From Wolbachia endosymbiont of Folsomia candida (GTDB lineage: Bacteria > Pseudomonadota > Alphaproteobacteria > Rickettsiales > Anaplasmataceae): a stretch of 64,000 nucleotides of DNA. The notes below the pieces were generated by a model. The model searched no databases, had not been told where the DNA came from, and worked only from the letters and a program-made list of their open reading frames with translations. Positions 36,521 through 49,718 of this stretch are shown piece by piece; the stretch's first letter is position 1, and every line of letters starts with the position of its first letter. Both the position numbers and the translations under genes were made by a program. The stretch covers positions 248,001 to 312,000 of the forward strand of contig NZ_CP015510.2 of NCBI RefSeq assembly GCF_001931755.2. Reading direction: 5' to 3'.

Positions 36521-39223
36521 ATGTCAGATAATATAGTATCAGTATCAATCACAAAGGAATTAGAGGATTCTTATCTTTCCTACGCGATGAGTGTGATCAT
36601 CAGCCGCGCTATACCTGATGTGCGTGATGGTTTTAAGCCAGTTCATAGACGTATATTGTATGCAATGTCAAGGGCAGGGTACGATGCTGGTAAGCCGTAT
36701 AAAAAAGCAGCACGTATAGTTGGTGACGTGATGGGGAAATATCACCCGCATGGTGATGCAGCTATTTACGACTCTTTGGTGAGGATGGCTCAAGATTTCT
36801 CACTTCTTTTACCGCTTATTGATGGGCAAGGTAACTTTGGTTCTATAGATGGTGATCCGCCAGCTTCGATGCGTTATACAGAAGCAAGGCTTCAGAGAGT
36901 GTCACACTTTTTACTCAATGATATTGATGAGGATACTGTTGATTTTAGGCCAAACTATGATGGGCATGAAACTGAGCCGGTTGTTCTGCCTGCAGAATTT
37001 CCAAACTTATTGGTCAATGGTGCAAGTGGTGTTGCAGTTGGTATGGCAACTAATATTCCTTCTCACAATCTTGGGGAAATAATTGATGCTTGTATTTTAT
37101 ATATAGATAATTCGGAAGTTACTCTGGATGAATTGCTTGAAGTGATACCAGGGCCAGACTTTCCAACAGGTGGAACGATTCTTGGAAGGTCAGGAATAAG
37201 GTCAGCGTTTGCGACAGGTCGAGGTTCAATTGTTGTACAAGGCAAAACTCATATGGAAGACTTGCCGCAAGATAGGCAAGCAATTGTTATTGACGAAATC
37301 CCGTATCAAGTAAATAAAGTTAGGTTGATAGAGAAAATAGGCGAACTTGTAAAAGAAAAAAGAATTGATGGCATAACAGAAATCAGGGATGAATCTGACA
37401 AGTCAGGTATTAGAGTAGTAATTGATCTCAGAAGAAACGCTGCAGCAGATTTCATATTAAATCAAATATTGGGGCTCACTCCATTAAAAAGTAGCTTTAG
37501 TGTTAATACTTTAGTGCTTAATAATAATAGACCTGCTTTGATGTCACTAAAGGAAATCATAGTAGCTTTTGTTGACTTTAGAAAAGAAGTATTAATCAGA
37601 AGAACAGAGTTTAGACTTAGAAAAACACGAGAGAAAGCTCATATATATATAGGGCTTTATATTGCAGTTTTAAGCATAGATGAAGTTATTAAGATAATCC
37701 GTGGCTCAAAAGATCCGGCGGAAGCATGTAAGGAACTCTTAAACAAAGAATGGAAAACTTCAAATGAAATCAACACTATTATTGAGTTGATTTCTGATAG
37801 CGCAAGCTTTTTGAAAGGTGGAGTGTATAGATTAACTGAGCTACAAGTTAAGGCTATTCTTGATATGAAACTACAGCGTTTAACTGGCCTTGAAAAGGAA
37901 AAATTAGAAGCTGAGCTCAAAACAATGGTTGACTTAATCAAAGAATACATCGAGTTCCTTGGCTCAGAAGAAAGATTGATGAAAGAAATAAAAAACAATT
38001 TACAAGAAATAAAGAATAGATTTGCTGTAGCAAGAAAAACTACAATAGAAGAGTCAGATACAGACATTGAAGCAGAAGATTTGATACCACAAGAGGACAT
38101 GGTGATCACCGTAACCATGAATGGTTATATTAAGCGCGTTAAGCTTTCTCATTATAGAACTCAGCGTCGTGGTGGAAAAGGAAAGCTAGGGCAGGGGTTG
38201 AAAGAAGAAGACGTAATCACAAAGTTATTTGTGACAAATACTCATACTAGCGTTTTATTCTTTTCTAATATTGGTCGAGTTTATAGATTAAAAGTCTATA
38301 AATTACCTCTTGCAGAACCAACTGCACGTGGAAGAGCGCTTGTTAACATTTTTCCGCTTAGCGAATGTGAGACAATCACTAACATCATGCCGCTACCAAG
38401 TGAGAATGACGAAAATCAAAATATAGTTTTTGCTACTGCCCATGGAAATATAAGACGTAATTCTTTAACGGATTTTCACTACATTCCAAGCAATGGGAAA
38501 ATAGCAATTAAGCTTGATGAGGGAGATAAATTAATATCAGTTAAAGTCTGTGATGAAATCGATCATGTTTTACTTTCAACAAGACTTGGAAAAAGTATAA
38601 GATTTGTTGCGAGTGATGTTCGCCAATTTAAGAGTAGAAATTCAGATGGTGTAAGAGGTATTAGGCTTGCAAAGTCCGATAGCGTAATTTCAATGACGAT
38701 GCTGAATGGGATAGAAATTACTACAGAAGTAAAAGAACTTTACCTAAAAACACCACTTGAGAAAAGATTAGAAACTGCAAGTAGTAATTCTATCAATCCT
38801 AAATTAGAGAAAGCCTTAAGTAATTTAGGAATAGAGAACGAGTTGTTCTTAAAGCTAGCTGTGAATGAAGAGTTCATATTAACCATTACTGAAAATGGCT
38901 TTGGTAAAAGAACTTCAGCATATGAGTACAGAATAACTAACAGAGGTGGTGTTGGTATTACAAATATTCTAACTACCAATAGGAATGGTAATGTTGTTGC
39001 CAGTTTCCCGGTTGAGCAAGGTGATAATATCATGCTTATCACAGATAAAGGGAAATTGATCCGCATTTCAGTCAATGATATCAGAATTGCAGGGCGCAGC
39101 ACTCAAGGGGTTACTTTATTTAAAACAGAACATGGTGAAAAAGTAGTGTCAGTTGCAAAAGTCGAAGATCCTGATTCGACCGAAGAAAATATTTCTGATG
39201 TTGGGGATGCTATTCAAGATTGA
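36521..39223 (+). CDS. gyrA: DNA gyrase subunit A
   Basis: 900 residues. Breakage-reunion subunit of gyrase, which introduces negative supercoils. The catalytic Tyr is Y120 (SMRYTEARL). The quinolone-resistance region reads [12 protein letters not shown], so residue 80 (E. coli Ser83 position) is Ala while the Asp at position 87 equivalent is kept. The coiled coil and six-bladed C-terminal DNA-wrapping domain follow. The GyrA-box appears as RRGGKGKLG. The last 20 residues are acidic. Confidence 0.97.
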   Translation: MSDNIVSVSITKELEDSYLSYAMSVIISRAIPDVRDGFKPVHRRILYAMSRAGYDAGKPYKKAARIVGDVMGKYHPHGDAAIYDSLVRMAQDFSLLLPLIDGQGNFGSIDGDPPASMRYTEARLQRVSHFLLNDIDEDTVDFRPNYDGHETEPVVLPAEFPNLLVNGASGVAVGMATNIPSHNLGEIIDACILYIDNSEVTLDELLEVIPGPDFPTGGTILGRSGIRSAFATGRGSIVVQGKTHMEDLPQDRQAIVIDEIPYQVNKVRLIEKIGELVKEKRIDGITEIRDESDKSGIRVVIDLRRNAAADFILNQILGLTPLKSSFSVNTLVLNNNRPALMSLKEIIVAFVDFRKEVLIRRTEFRLRKTREKAHIYIGLYIAVLSIDEVIKIIRGSKDPAEACKELLNKEWKTSNEINTIIELISDSASFLKGGVYRLTELQVKAILDMKLQRLTGLEKEKLEAELKTMVDLIKEYIEFLGSEERLMKEIKNNLQEIKNRFAVARKTTIEESDTDIEAEDLIPQEDMVITVTMNGYIKRVKLSHYRTQRRGGKGKLGQGLKEEDVITKLFVTNTHTSVLFFSNIGRVYRLKVYKLPLAEPTARGRALVNIFPLSECETITNIMPLPSENDENQNIVFATAHGNIRRNSLTDFHYIPSNGKIAIKLDEGDKLISVKVCDEIDHVLLSTRLGKSIRFVASDVRQFKSRNSDGVRGIRLAKSDSVISMTMLNGIEITTEVKELYLKTPLEKRLETASSNSINPKLEKALSNLGIENELFLKLAVNEEFILTITENGFGKRTSAYEYRITNRGGVGITNILTTNRNGNVVASFPVEQGDNIMLITDKGKLIRISVNDIRIAGRSTQGVTLFKTEHGEKVVSVAKVEDPDSTEENISDVGDAIQD

Positions 39224-39239
39224 GGTTTGTAATAAAAAA

Positions 39240-39707
39240 CTATTTAATAGCATTTATTTGATCTAACGCTCGTTGTAAAATGATGCATGCGGCAATTTTA
39301 TCATCTATTTTCTTTGATTTTGTGATTGATATACCTGTGATTTTTAGCGCATGAGTTGCCATAGCCGTGGAAAAACTTTCGTCTTGTAAATATATATTTA
39401 CTTTATATTTTTTTATTATTTTATTTGCAAAGTCAATTATGGCTCTGCACCACTCATTTTCTTGTCCGCTTCCTTCAAGTGGTATCCCTATTATTATTGA
39501 TCCAGCTTCGTTTTCTTTGAGTATTCTGTTCAGGTAACCAAGATCTTTGGTCATATTTTTTCTGTGATACACGCTATGAGCAGTAGCTATGAGTTGTGTT
39601 TTGTCACTAAATGCTATACCCATTTGCTTTCCCCCCATATCAAGGGACATTATGCGTTTATCTTTGGGAATGCATTTTAGAAATTCGTCTATATCTCTAT
39701 GTAGCAT
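39240..39707 (-). CDS. ruvX: Holliday junction resolvase-like protein RuvX (YqgF)
   Basis: 155 residues with an RNase H-like fold. Catalytic acidic positions are seen in SLDMGGKQMGIAFSD, in the DESFST segment and in KKIDDKIAA. The family is implicated in 16S rRNA 5' processing and possibly junction resolution. It converges on gyrA with 16 bases between the ends. Confidence 0.92.
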   Translation of the reverse strand: MLHRDIDEFLKCIPKDKRIMSLDMGGKQMGIAFSDKTQLIATAHSVYHRKNMTKDLGYLNRILKENEAGSIIIGIPLEGSGQENEWCRAIIDFANKIIKKYKVNIYLQDESFSTAMATHALKITGISITKSKKIDDKIAACIILQRALDQINAIK

Positions 39708-39848
39708 TTATTGGATTTCCTTTAGAGTCAGAATGAACGACATAAGTTGAGGCAAGGTGTCATTCCAGTAACCTTCTACTGTCATCACAGTGTGTGACAC
39801 ACAACTGTACGAACATTGTAAATTTGAAGGCAAAAATGCGAAAAATGG

Positions 39849-40018
39849 TGTCATTCAAGTGCGTGACACTGGAATCCAGTCCTTAATTGCTGTGCTAGCA
39901 AACAAGTAGAAGGTTGATGGATAGATAACAACAAAAATAGCTGATTTCATATTAAAACACAGTATTTTTGGTGAAGTTGTACTGCAAAATGGATCCCAGT
40001 GTCACGCACTGGGATGAC
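39849..40018. repeat. Hairpin-bounded repeat R6
   Basis: 170 bp from gtcattcaagtgcgtgacac to gtgtcacgcactgggatgac. It is preceded at about 39797-39848 by a stretch (caactgtacgaacattgtaaatttgaaggc...) that also recurs before R1 and R7. It fills much of the 700-base gap between ruvX and the outer membrane genes. Confidence 0.72.
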
Positions 40019-40140
40019 AGGAAGAGGATGCTGGGATGACACCGGTAATTGATGTTTAACAATCAATACTATCGCTTTACGGGATGTTTGTGCAGCTGTG
40101 TGCGTGACACTGGGATCAGTGTGTTTCATTGCTATAACCT

Positions 40141-40275
40141 TCACAAATTGAGCTCGCTTTTTCTCATTTCTTTCTTTATACTCATATGTCTTTTGTGACT
40201 TGAAAGCCAATTATTTACTATTGGTAAACTTGCTACTAGCAGTATTAAAATTAATAAAAATGATATCCTAGTCAT
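40141..40275 (-). CDS. Possible small single-span membrane protein
   Basis: 44 residues from ATG 40275: MTRISFLLILILLVASLPIV, then a Lys/Arg/Ser-rich tail. The shape (one hydrophobic span, positive C-terminus) is protein-like, and the stretch lies outside the repeats. The open frame extends to 40323. No relative is recognised and it may be chance. Confidence 0.35.
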   Translation of the reverse strand: MTRISFLLILILLVASLPIVNNWLSSHKRHMSIKKEMRKSELNL

Positions 40276-40421
40276 AAAACCTGCTTTAAAACCTACAAAC
40301 AATATATCATGAGTTAACTTCAATTAAACTAAAATTTTCTCTTATGTCTAATGCTAACTATAATATAAATAAATTAATGTTTATATGTTAATATTAACCA
40401 TATCAAAATATCTATTTATAC

Positions 40422-41042
40422 ATGCTAAGGTTGTGCTTCACATTTATTACACTATTTGCCTTGACTATTGCACACAGTTCCTTTGCTTGTGCTGAGGGTT
40501 TTAATTCATGTAGTTCACACAAAGATTACAAAACTTACGTGGGTGTTTTTTATGATAAAATATTGTCTGTCGATATAAGAAAAATGAAATCAGCACAGGA
40601 AGTGGAAAATGTAGAAAGGAATATAGAAGATTTCTTTTTTTTTGGTGGATTAGCTATGGGTTATTATAGCGAGGATGCTAGAGTGGAATTTGAATTGATC
40701 AATTCTAGAGTTAAGGGAGACATTAAGAATAGAGAAGACATTAGTGTCTACACAGGAATGATAAATCTTTATTATGATCACTATAACCAAAATACTTCTT
40801 TTGCTCCATATGCTGGTGTTGGTATAGGATTTGGAATTAGATTATCAGAAGACACCACCACTATGATGTATGGCATTCCTTTCCCACTTCCAATTCTATC
40901 TTACCAAGGAAAGCTAGGCATCAGTTATAATTTCACACCACAAATAGGAGTTTCTGTAGGATACCGTCTTTTTTATGGATTTGCTGCTCCAGGAGAAATT
41001 TTCAGAAATAACATAGGAGTAGGATTTAGTTACGCTTTTTAA
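40422..41042 (+). CDS. P44/Msp2-family outer membrane protein 1
   Basis: 206 residues with a signal peptide (about 1-24, cleaved near SFACAEG). The rest alternates like a beta-barrel, with YVGVFYDKI, APYAGVGIGFGIR, KLGISYNFTPQIGVSVGYR, and it ends in Phe as barrel proteins do. The family includes Anaplasma P44/Msp2 and Wolbachia WSP, surface proteins in contact with the host. It is followed after 11 bases by a paralogue, so the two likely form an operon. Confidence 0.85.
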   Translation: MLRLCFTFITLFALTIAHSSFACAEGFNSCSSHKDYKTYVGVFYDKILSVDIRKMKSAQEVENVERNIEDFFFFGGLAMGYYSEDARVEFELINSRVKGDIKNREDISVYTGMINLYYDHYNQNTSFAPYAGVGIGFGIRLSEDTTTMMYGIPFPLPILSYQGKLGISYNFTPQIGVSVGYRLFYGFAAPGEIFRNNIGVGFSYAF

Positions 41043-41053
41043 GCGTAATAAGC

Positions 41054-41803
41054 ATGGTAATTTTTATGGTTAAGTACTACATTAAAAAACCGATATTGTA
41101 TACTTTACAAAAAGCTACAGATATATTTTCCACATACAAGCGCTTTATTATTGTATTACTTATTTTTATGTCGACAGAAACTTGTACAGGTAAGTGTTCA
41201 GATTTAAGTGTAAGCCATACAACAAGTGAAAAAAGCAACTTCCATGCTGCAATACATTACGACATAGTAGTTGATAATCGTGCAACAACTTTAAGTAACG
41301 TTATCACCGATATATTTGCTGGTACGCAAGGAAGTGAAGGCGAAAATCTAGATTTCAGTTTCGCTGGTAGTGCTGCTATAGGCTATTCTATAGGCAATGT
41401 GAAACTTGAATGCGGGCTAGTTTTTTTCAGAATAATGAAAGAAAATATAAAAGGAGGAAGTATAAAAAAAATTAGATTATCTACTCGTATAGGTGTGATA
41501 AATGCTCTGTACAATTATAATATTTCAGATACACCACTTTCTCTTTATGTTGGTATCGGCGCAGGGTTTGGAATGATGGAATCTGAAAGTACATTTGACA
41601 TCACAGATAAATTAGGTATTACCGCTGCTCAACAAGGAAAATTCGGTTTCAGCTACAGCTTTACACCAAAAGTAAATGCTTTTTTTGGTTATAGCAAAAT
41701 CAGGATTATCACAATAAACCGTGACTTGGCAATTAATGTTGTTGATACATTTTCATATAATAGAAGAAGTAACATAGAAATCGGAATAAGCTATAACTTC
41801 TAA
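41054..41803 (+). CDS. P44/Msp2-family outer membrane protein 2
   Basis: 249 residues, diverged from its neighbour but with the same barrel signatures: FHAAIHYDIVVDN, FAGSAAIGYSIG, SLYVGIGAGFGM, KFGFSYSFTPKVNAFFGYS and terminal ISYNF. The hydrophobic export segment is at about 31-45 rather than at the very N-terminus, so the true start may be later than 41054 (an ATG at 41066 is one option). Tandem arrangement with gene 1 suggests duplication. Confidence 0.82.
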   Translation: MVIFMVKYYIKKPILYTLQKATDIFSTYKRFIIVLLIFMSTETCTGKCSDLSVSHTTSEKSNFHAAIHYDIVVDNRATTLSNVITDIFAGTQGSEGENLDFSFAGSAAIGYSIGNVKLECGLVFFRIMKENIKGGSIKKIRLSTRIGVINALYNYNISDTPLSLYVGIGAGFGMMESESTFDITDKLGITAAQQGKFGFSYSFTPKVNAFFGYSKIRIITINRDLAINVVDTFSYNRRSNIEIGISYNF

Positions 41804-41935
41804 TACTCTTAACGTTAGACCTCTTGCATAACTATTTAATGAGAAACCAACAGCCGACCCACGGTGTCATTCCAGCGCGTGACACAGAACTGTAAGAACA
41901 TTGCAACTTTAAGACAAAAGTGCAAGAGAAATGGT

Positions 41936-42086
41936 GTCATTCCAGTGCGTGACACTGGAATCCAGCGAACTTGCTTGCAAGTGAGCATAATGGATAACGG
42001 AAAGGATAAAAGTTTTTATACTAAGATACAGTATGTTAATGGAATTGTACTGCAAGATGGATCCCAGTGTCACGCACTGGGATGAC
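41936..42086. repeat. Hairpin-bounded repeat R7
   Basis: 151 bp, same ends as R3-R6 and an interior closely similar to R4. Further partial copies of the hairpins and of the tgtacgaac motif cover 41864-41935 and 42087-42299, so the whole 41804-42299 gap is repeat material. Confidence 0.75.
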
Positions 42087-42299
42087 AGGAGGAGGGCTAT
42101 TCGTATGGCATCAGTAGTTGATATTTAATACACGTCTTATTGCTTTACGGGATGTTCGTACAGTTGTGCGCGTGACACTGGCATGACAAACAAGTGTACA
42201 CTGTGATGACAGGCAATGGTGCATTCGGATGACATAGAGGGTTGAGCTGGGATGGCAAGAAGAAGAGTGGAGATTGGGTGACAGTAAGGCATGTACAAT

Positions 42300-44084
42300 T
42301 TATTGGCATGATATGCATTCATCATAATTAATATCTGTTTTTTGCTGCAATATTTCACTTTTTTTAAATATGTCATGCGAAACCTTATCAGCTCTCTGCA
42401 TTGATTGTGACCTGCAGTAATATAGGCTCTTGAGCCCTTTTCTCCAGGCAAGCATATGTATTTTGTGTAAGTAACGTTTATGTACGTTCGCAGCCAAGAA
42501 TAAATTCACTGATTGGGACTGACAAACATATGGTGTTCTATCACTTGCATGTTCTATAATCCATCTTTGATCAAGTTCATATGCTGTTTTAAAGGCTAGT
42601 TTTTCATGTTCACTAAGGAAATCCAAATGTTGTACAGAGCCTTCGTTTGTTGAAATTGAAGACCATATTTTATCATTATCTTGATTTTTTTCTGCTAACA
42701 GTTTTTGCAAAAATTTATTACGCACTACAAATGAGCCTGTTAGTGTTTTTTGTATAAATACGTTTGCTGCGTATGGTTCTATGCCAGGAGAAGTATTGCC
42801 TGCAATAATAGAGATTGAGGCAGTTGGAGCGATAGCGAGCTTATGTGTAAATCTCTCAAGTAAGTTGATTTCCTGAGCATCGAGGCATGATCCCTTTTCT
42901 TCTGCTAACTTTTTAGAAACTATATCTGCTTGTTCACGTAAATATTTGAATATTTTTTTGTTCCATTGTTGTGCTGCTACTGATTCAAAAGGAACCATTT
43001 TGCTTTGTAAAAATGAATGAAAGCCCATAACACCAAGGCCAATACTGCGTTCTCTCATTGCTGAGTATTTTGCCCGCTTCATCTCGTCAGGCGCTTTGTT
43101 TATGAAGTCCTCTAATACATTGTCAAGAAAACGCATTATGTCTTCTATGAAGAGCTTGTTATCTTTCCATTCTTCATAGTACTCAAGGTTTACGGATGAT
43201 AGGCAACACACAGCGGTGCGTGAATTGTTCAGGTGATCATAACCTGTAGTTAAAGTTATCTCGCTACAGAGATTTGACATTTTAATGTCTAAATTGAGCT
43301 TTTTGTAAGACTCTGGCTTATTATTATTTGTTGCATCAAGGAAAATGATATATGGTTCCCCAGTCTCAATTCTTGCTGTTAATATTTTAATCCACATATC
43401 GCGTGCTTTTACAGTTGATATAACTTTATTGTTGTGAGGGCTAATTAAATCCCATTCTTGATCATTCTCAACAGCTTGCATGAATTTATCAGTTACCATT
43501 ACAGCGTGATGTATATTTAGCGCTTTGCGGTTTGGGTCTCCACCTGTTGGCTTGCGTAAGTCAAGAAATTCTTCTATCTCTGGGTGCCATATTGGAAGGT
43601 AGACTGCAGAACTTCCTCGCCTCAATGACCCCTGGCTAATTGCGAGTGTTAAAGCATTTTGTACTACGATAAACGGAACAATTCCTGATGTTTTACCACT
43701 ACCTTTTACACTTTCTCCTATTGAACGCAAGTTCCCCCAATAACTGCCTATTCCGCCACCACGTGCAGCGAGCCAAACATTTTCATTCCATAAATCAACT
43801 ATTCCCTGCAAGCTGTCCTCGGTTTCATTAAGAAAGCAAGAGATGGGCAGTCCTCTTTTAGTGCCACCATTACTGAGTATTGGTGTTGAAGGCATGAACC
43901 ATAAGTTGCTCATGTAATCATAAAGACGTTGTGCATGCTCTTTATCATCAGAGTAATAATTTGCAATACGTATGAAGAGGTCTTGATAACTTTCATTTTC
44001 TATTAAATATCTGTCCGACAGAACTGCTTTTCCAAAGTCGGTTAATTTGCTGTCCTTTTCATAATTAATAGTAATGTTATTCAT
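42300..44084 (-). CDS. nrdA: Ribonucleoside-diphosphate reductase alpha subunit
   Basis: 594 residues, class I enzyme that makes deoxyribonucleotides. There is no N-terminal ATP-cone domain, so it is shorter than E. coli NrdA (761). Active-site cysteines are in PISCFLNETED, the radical cysteine in MSNLCSEITL (with the N and E partners), and the partner cysteine in CCLSSVNLEYY. A C-terminal CISCQ supplies the redox-shuttle pair. nrdB is not in the window. Confidence 0.95.
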   Translation of the reverse strand: MNNITINYEKDSKLTDFGKAVLSDRYLIENESYQDLFIRIANYYSDDKEHAQRLYDYMSNLWFMPSTPILSNGGTKRGLPISCFLNETEDSLQGIVDLWNENVWLAARGGGIGSYWGNLRSIGESVKGSGKTSGIVPFIVVQNALTLAISQGSLRRGSSAVYLPIWHPEIEEFLDLRKPTGGDPNRKALNIHHAVMVTDKFMQAVENDQEWDLISPHNNKVISTVKARDMWIKILTARIETGEPYIIFLDATNNNKPESYKKLNLDIKMSNLCSEITLTTGYDHLNNSRTAVCCLSSVNLEYYEEWKDNKLFIEDIMRFLDNVLEDFINKAPDEMKRAKYSAMRERSIGLGVMGFHSFLQSKMVPFESVAAQQWNKKIFKYLREQADIVSKKLAEEKGSCLDAQEINLLERFTHKLAIAPTASISIIAGNTSPGIEPYAANVFIQKTLTGSFVVRNKFLQKLLAEKNQDNDKIWSSISTNEGSVQHLDFLSEHEKLAFKTAYELDQRWIIEHASDRTPYVCQSQSVNLFLAANVHKRYLHKIHMLAWRKGLKSLYYCRSQSMQRADKVSHDIFKKSEILQQKTDINYDECISCQ

Positions 44085-44145
44085 AATATTCCTCTTATTA
44101 TCTTTTTATGATATATAGATACTTAAAGATCGCTTGTAGCAATTT

Positions 44146-45222
44146 TTAAGTTAGGTTTTTCAAATTTTTTTGTGGATGCTGTAATGCAAACAAGATACCG
44201 TCAACCTGACTTCCATATATTTTACAGTAACTCATATAACTTATTTGCATACTTATTTCTTTTGCAACATGTTGAACATAACTTTCTGAGTGTCGAAAAT
44301 AATCCCCTTTGTTTACAAAGTCAACACCTTCGCCTTCCTTTCTTCTTATTAAACATACGATAACTCCTTTTTTACTCATAAATCTTTTTGCTAATTCCAA
44401 TTCTGACTGAAAATCATGTAGATAATGTAGCACTTCAGCAAGGATAATAACATCATACTCGCGACTTTTCTCTTGTTTTAAAAATTCTGTTATTTCCATA
44501 TGTATTAATTCATTATAAACAGGTTTACCTTTTATAAAGCACCCCCTTGCAATGTTGAGCATTCTACTTGAAATGTCAATTCCTGTTATGTGATTTCCAG
44601 TATTATGTATTTTTAAAAAGTGACCGCATATTCCAGTTCCACAGCCAAGATCAAGTATGGTAAGTTTAGAAGTGGAGTCATTAAAAATTTTTGTGATAAT
44701 CATATGCACAAGTTCATGACCTCTATATTGTTTAGCAATCAACCAATGCTCTACAAAATATTCACCTGTGTAATCAAAATATTGTTTTATTAGATTTTTA
44801 GGTAATTCTGTAATGGGTGTTGGGTTTATCATTTTTTTTATATAATAAGACGCTTCTTGGTGATTGTTATCTAATTTTAGTGTCTTTGTTAAATAGGTAT
44901 AAGCTTTATTTGTATTTCCTACTGCAAAATGGCATCTACCAATATTGTACCAAACTATAGGTAAATTGGAGTGAAATATGCTGATTAACCAAAATCTTAA
45001 CTTTGCGTCTGATATGTTTCCTTTATAAAAGTGATATAAACCAATTTCAATATTAGTATTTAGTAGATTTTTAGATTTTTCAAGGAGCGCTGTCGTTTCT
45101 TTGTGAAGAGCGTTATATTTATTCACAGTAAAGTGCGTTACTTTTTTGATATTAAACACACTAATGAATTTACATATAACACTTAAAACAACATTTTTTA
45201 TAAAGGATAAACTACTTTTCAT
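44146..45222 (-). CDS. TPR-containing SAM-dependent methyltransferase
   Basis: 358 residues. The first 135 include TPR-like helices (WYNIGRCHFAVGNTNKAYTYLTKTLKLD). From about 170 a class I methyltransferase domain follows, with motif I ILDLGCGTGICG, an acidic motif II (ITGIDISSRML) and a later DVIILAEVLHYL. A TPR-methyltransferase fusion of this kind suggests a protein or small-molecule substrate, but the target is unknown. A short hydrophobic stretch begins the protein. Confidence 0.85.
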   Translation of the reverse strand: MKSSLSFIKNVVLSVICKFISVFNIKKVTHFTVNKYNALHKETTALLEKSKNLLNTNIEIGLYHFYKGNISDAKLRFWLISIFHSNLPIVWYNIGRCHFAVGNTNKAYTYLTKTLKLDNNHQEASYYIKKMINPTPITELPKNLIKQYFDYTGEYFVEHWLIAKQYRGHELVHMIITKIFNDSTSKLTILDLGCGTGICGHFLKIHNTGNHITGIDISSRMLNIARGCFIKGKPVYNELIHMEITEFLKQEKSREYDVIILAEVLHYLHDFQSELELAKRFMSKKGVIVCLIRRKEGEGVDFVNKGDYFRHSESYVQHVAKEISMQISYMSYCKIYGSQVDGILFALQHPQKNLKNLT

Positions 45223-45426
45223 ACCTTAAAAATACCACGAATGTTCATATCATCTTTAGGAAAAATTGATTTTTAAAACATTTTATACTACAAAATATCT
45301 TTTTCATTAATCTTCATTGTACATAATTTATTGCATAAATATCTAAATTATAGATTTTAGCTACTTAAGGATTATTAGTATATTGTTGTTCGAAGTGTAA
45401 GTAAATGTTTTGTGTATAAAAAAGCG
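45223..45426. other. Spacer upstream of the rRNA promoter
   Basis: AT-rich spacer between the methyltransferase start and the rRNA promoter. No 16S sequence, tRNA or open frame is seen in it. Confidence 0.6.
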
Positions 45427-45455
45427 TTGACATATTATTTGTTGGGTTATAAGAT
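45427..45455 (+). promoter_or_regulatory. Promoter of the 23S-5S operon
   Basis: TTGACA (45427-45432), 17-base spacer and TAAGAT (45450-45455), about 120 bases before mature 23S. The presence of its own promoter agrees with rRNA genes that are separate from 16S. Confidence 0.65.
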
Positions 45456-45576
45456 ATAGAAAGTTAGTTTAATTTTTAGATGTTTGACAAGTTTTATGGT
45501 AGAGATTAATTTTAATCTCAATTCAATTTTAATAATATTTAACTCTGCATATTCTGCATATAGTCAGTAAATAAAT

Positions 45577-48340
<2,764 letters not shown>

Positions 48341-48403
48341 TGTATGTGTATATGCAGTGTTAAATATTAAATAAAAAAATATTGAATTTAAGAGACTTTT
48401 ATT

Positions 48404-48513
48404 GACTTGGTGGCTATAGCAAGAATGAAACACCCGATCTCATCTCGAACTCGGAAGTGAAACTTTTTAGCGCTGATGGTACTTGAAAAGGGAGAGTAGG
48501 TCGCTGCCAAGTT
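48404..48513 (+). rRNA. rrf: 5S ribosomal RNA
   Basis: About 110 nt. Conserved features are gacttggtggc / gctgccaagtt end pairing, acccgatctcatctcgaactcggaagtgaaac and gggagagtaggtcgctgcc. It lies about 60 bases behind 23S, as expected for one transcript. Confidence 0.93.
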
Positions 48514-48530
48514 TATAAAAGTCTTTTTTA
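48514..48530 (+). terminator. Terminator / extended stem after 5S
   Basis: taaaagtc followed by Ts. The agactttta just before 5S (about 48393-48401) pairs with taaaagtct after it, extending the 5S terminal stem. The T run right after would serve termination. Confidence 0.5.
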
Positions 48531-48647
48531 CTTACCAGATAGCTTTGCTATAATCTCTTGACTACCTTGCGTGATTCCATAAATCTTCCTTTATTTATCT
48601 TGATATTTGGATTTAAGTTATTGTATTAGTTATATAAACTATTAGTT

Positions 48648-49094
48648 GTGTTAGAAGTAAATGTTCTTGATAAAAGATGGTGTAATGTTGTTGAAAATTC
48701 AGAGGATTTTGTATTAAATATTATAAGTTTATCTTTAATAGAATTGAAAATAGACCAATATAAACCAAGAATATCAATAGCTTTGGCGGGCGATAATTTA
48801 TTACATCAACTTAATCTAAAATTCAGAAAAATAGACAAGCCTACAAACGTGCTGTCGTTTCCATGTGAGCAATTATCTGATAAGAGCGATTTAGGCGATA
48901 TAGCGCTTTCGATAGATACAATAGAGAGAGAATCGCATGAGTACTCTATACCGATCCTTGCCCACATTGCACATATGCTGATACATGGATTACTGCATTT
49001 ACTAGGCTATGATCATCAAAATGAAGATGAGGAAGCAATAATGAAAAACCTAGAAAATAAAATTTTAGTTTCGCTTGGTTATTTATCTACGTGA
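48648..49094 (+). CDS. ybeY: Endoribonuclease YbeY (16S rRNA 3' maturation)
   Basis: 148 residues. The zinc motif [11 protein letters not shown] holds H113, H117 and H123, and the NVLSFPCEQ segment precedes it. YbeY acts in rRNA processing and ribosome quality control. Start is GTG at 48648. No ATG lies upstream in frame. It is the first gene after the rRNA pair. Confidence 0.93.
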   Translation: MLEVNVLDKRWCNVVENSEDFVLNIISLSLIELKIDQYKPRISIALAGDNLLHQLNLKFRKIDKPTNVLSFPCEQLSDKSDLGDIALSIDTIERESHEYSIPILAHIAHMLIHGLLHLLGYDHQNEDEEAIMKNLENKILVSLGYLST

Positions 49095-49153
49095 GGCTTT
49101 CCAAAATTCTGTAATTTATAGACAAAAAAAACAACTCTTGTTATTATTTTAAT

Positions 49154-49669
49154 ATGGATATGGATGATGATTTAGTATGTTTGGGAGTTATTACTTCTCC
49201 TCACGGAATTAAAGGGGCCGTTAAAATCAAAACTTTTACTGAAAAGCCAGAAAATATTTCCTTATATGGTGAGCTGACAAATGGTGAAGAGAGCTATAAA
49301 ATAAATTCAGTGTCTGTTGTAGGTGATAATTTAGTAATAGCTACAATCAGAGGTGTGCATTCTCGTAATGAAGCAGAGCTTTTAAGAAGTAAAAAGCTAT
49401 ATATAGAGCGAGCTAAGCTACCAAAGCTGAGTGATGACGATGAATTTTATCAAGAAGATCTTATAGATATGGAAGTCAGACTAGAAAATAGCGAGTTATA
49501 TGGCTATGTAAAATCTATATATAATTTCGGTTCAGGAGACATATTAGAAATTTTAGTTATCAGCACAAAAAAAAACATTATGCTATCTTTTACTAAAGAA
49601 ATATTTCCACATATAAATGTTAAGGAAAGATATATAGTGCTCAATATGCCTGAGTTTATTGATGATTAA
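49154..49669 (+). CDS. rimM: 16S rRNA processing protein RimM
   Basis: 171 residues. Assists 30S head assembly. The N-terminal RimM beta-barrel starts [21 protein letters not shown], and the C-terminal PRC-barrel region has [10 protein letters not shown] and the late ILVIST segment. It lies 59 bases behind ybeY, so joint transcription is possible. Confidence 0.93.
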   Translation: MDMDDDLVCLGVITSPHGIKGAVKIKTFTEKPENISLYGELTNGEESYKINSVSVVGDNLVIATIRGVHSRNEAELLRSKKLYIERAKLPKLSDDDEFYQEDLIDMEVRLENSELYGYVKSIYNFGSGDILEILVISTKKNIMLSFTKEIFPHINVKERYIVLNMPEFIDD

Positions 49670-49718
49670 ACTTCTTTCAAAATTTTGTATACCTCTATAT
49701 TTACCGAATAAGACATAT

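Noticed and set aside
39947..40210. 87-codon reverse-strand open frame
   Set aside because: Contains the end of repeat R6 read through; the only protein-like part is the separate small frame at 40141-40275 in another phase.
41864..42085. 73-codon forward open frame
   Set aside because: Lies wholly in repeat R7 and its flank; same repeat-derived residues as other copies.
12720..42300. CRISPR array suggested by repeated 20-25-base palindromes
   Set aside because: Copies are scattered over 30 kb with irregular spacing and no cas genes; they are dispersed repeats.
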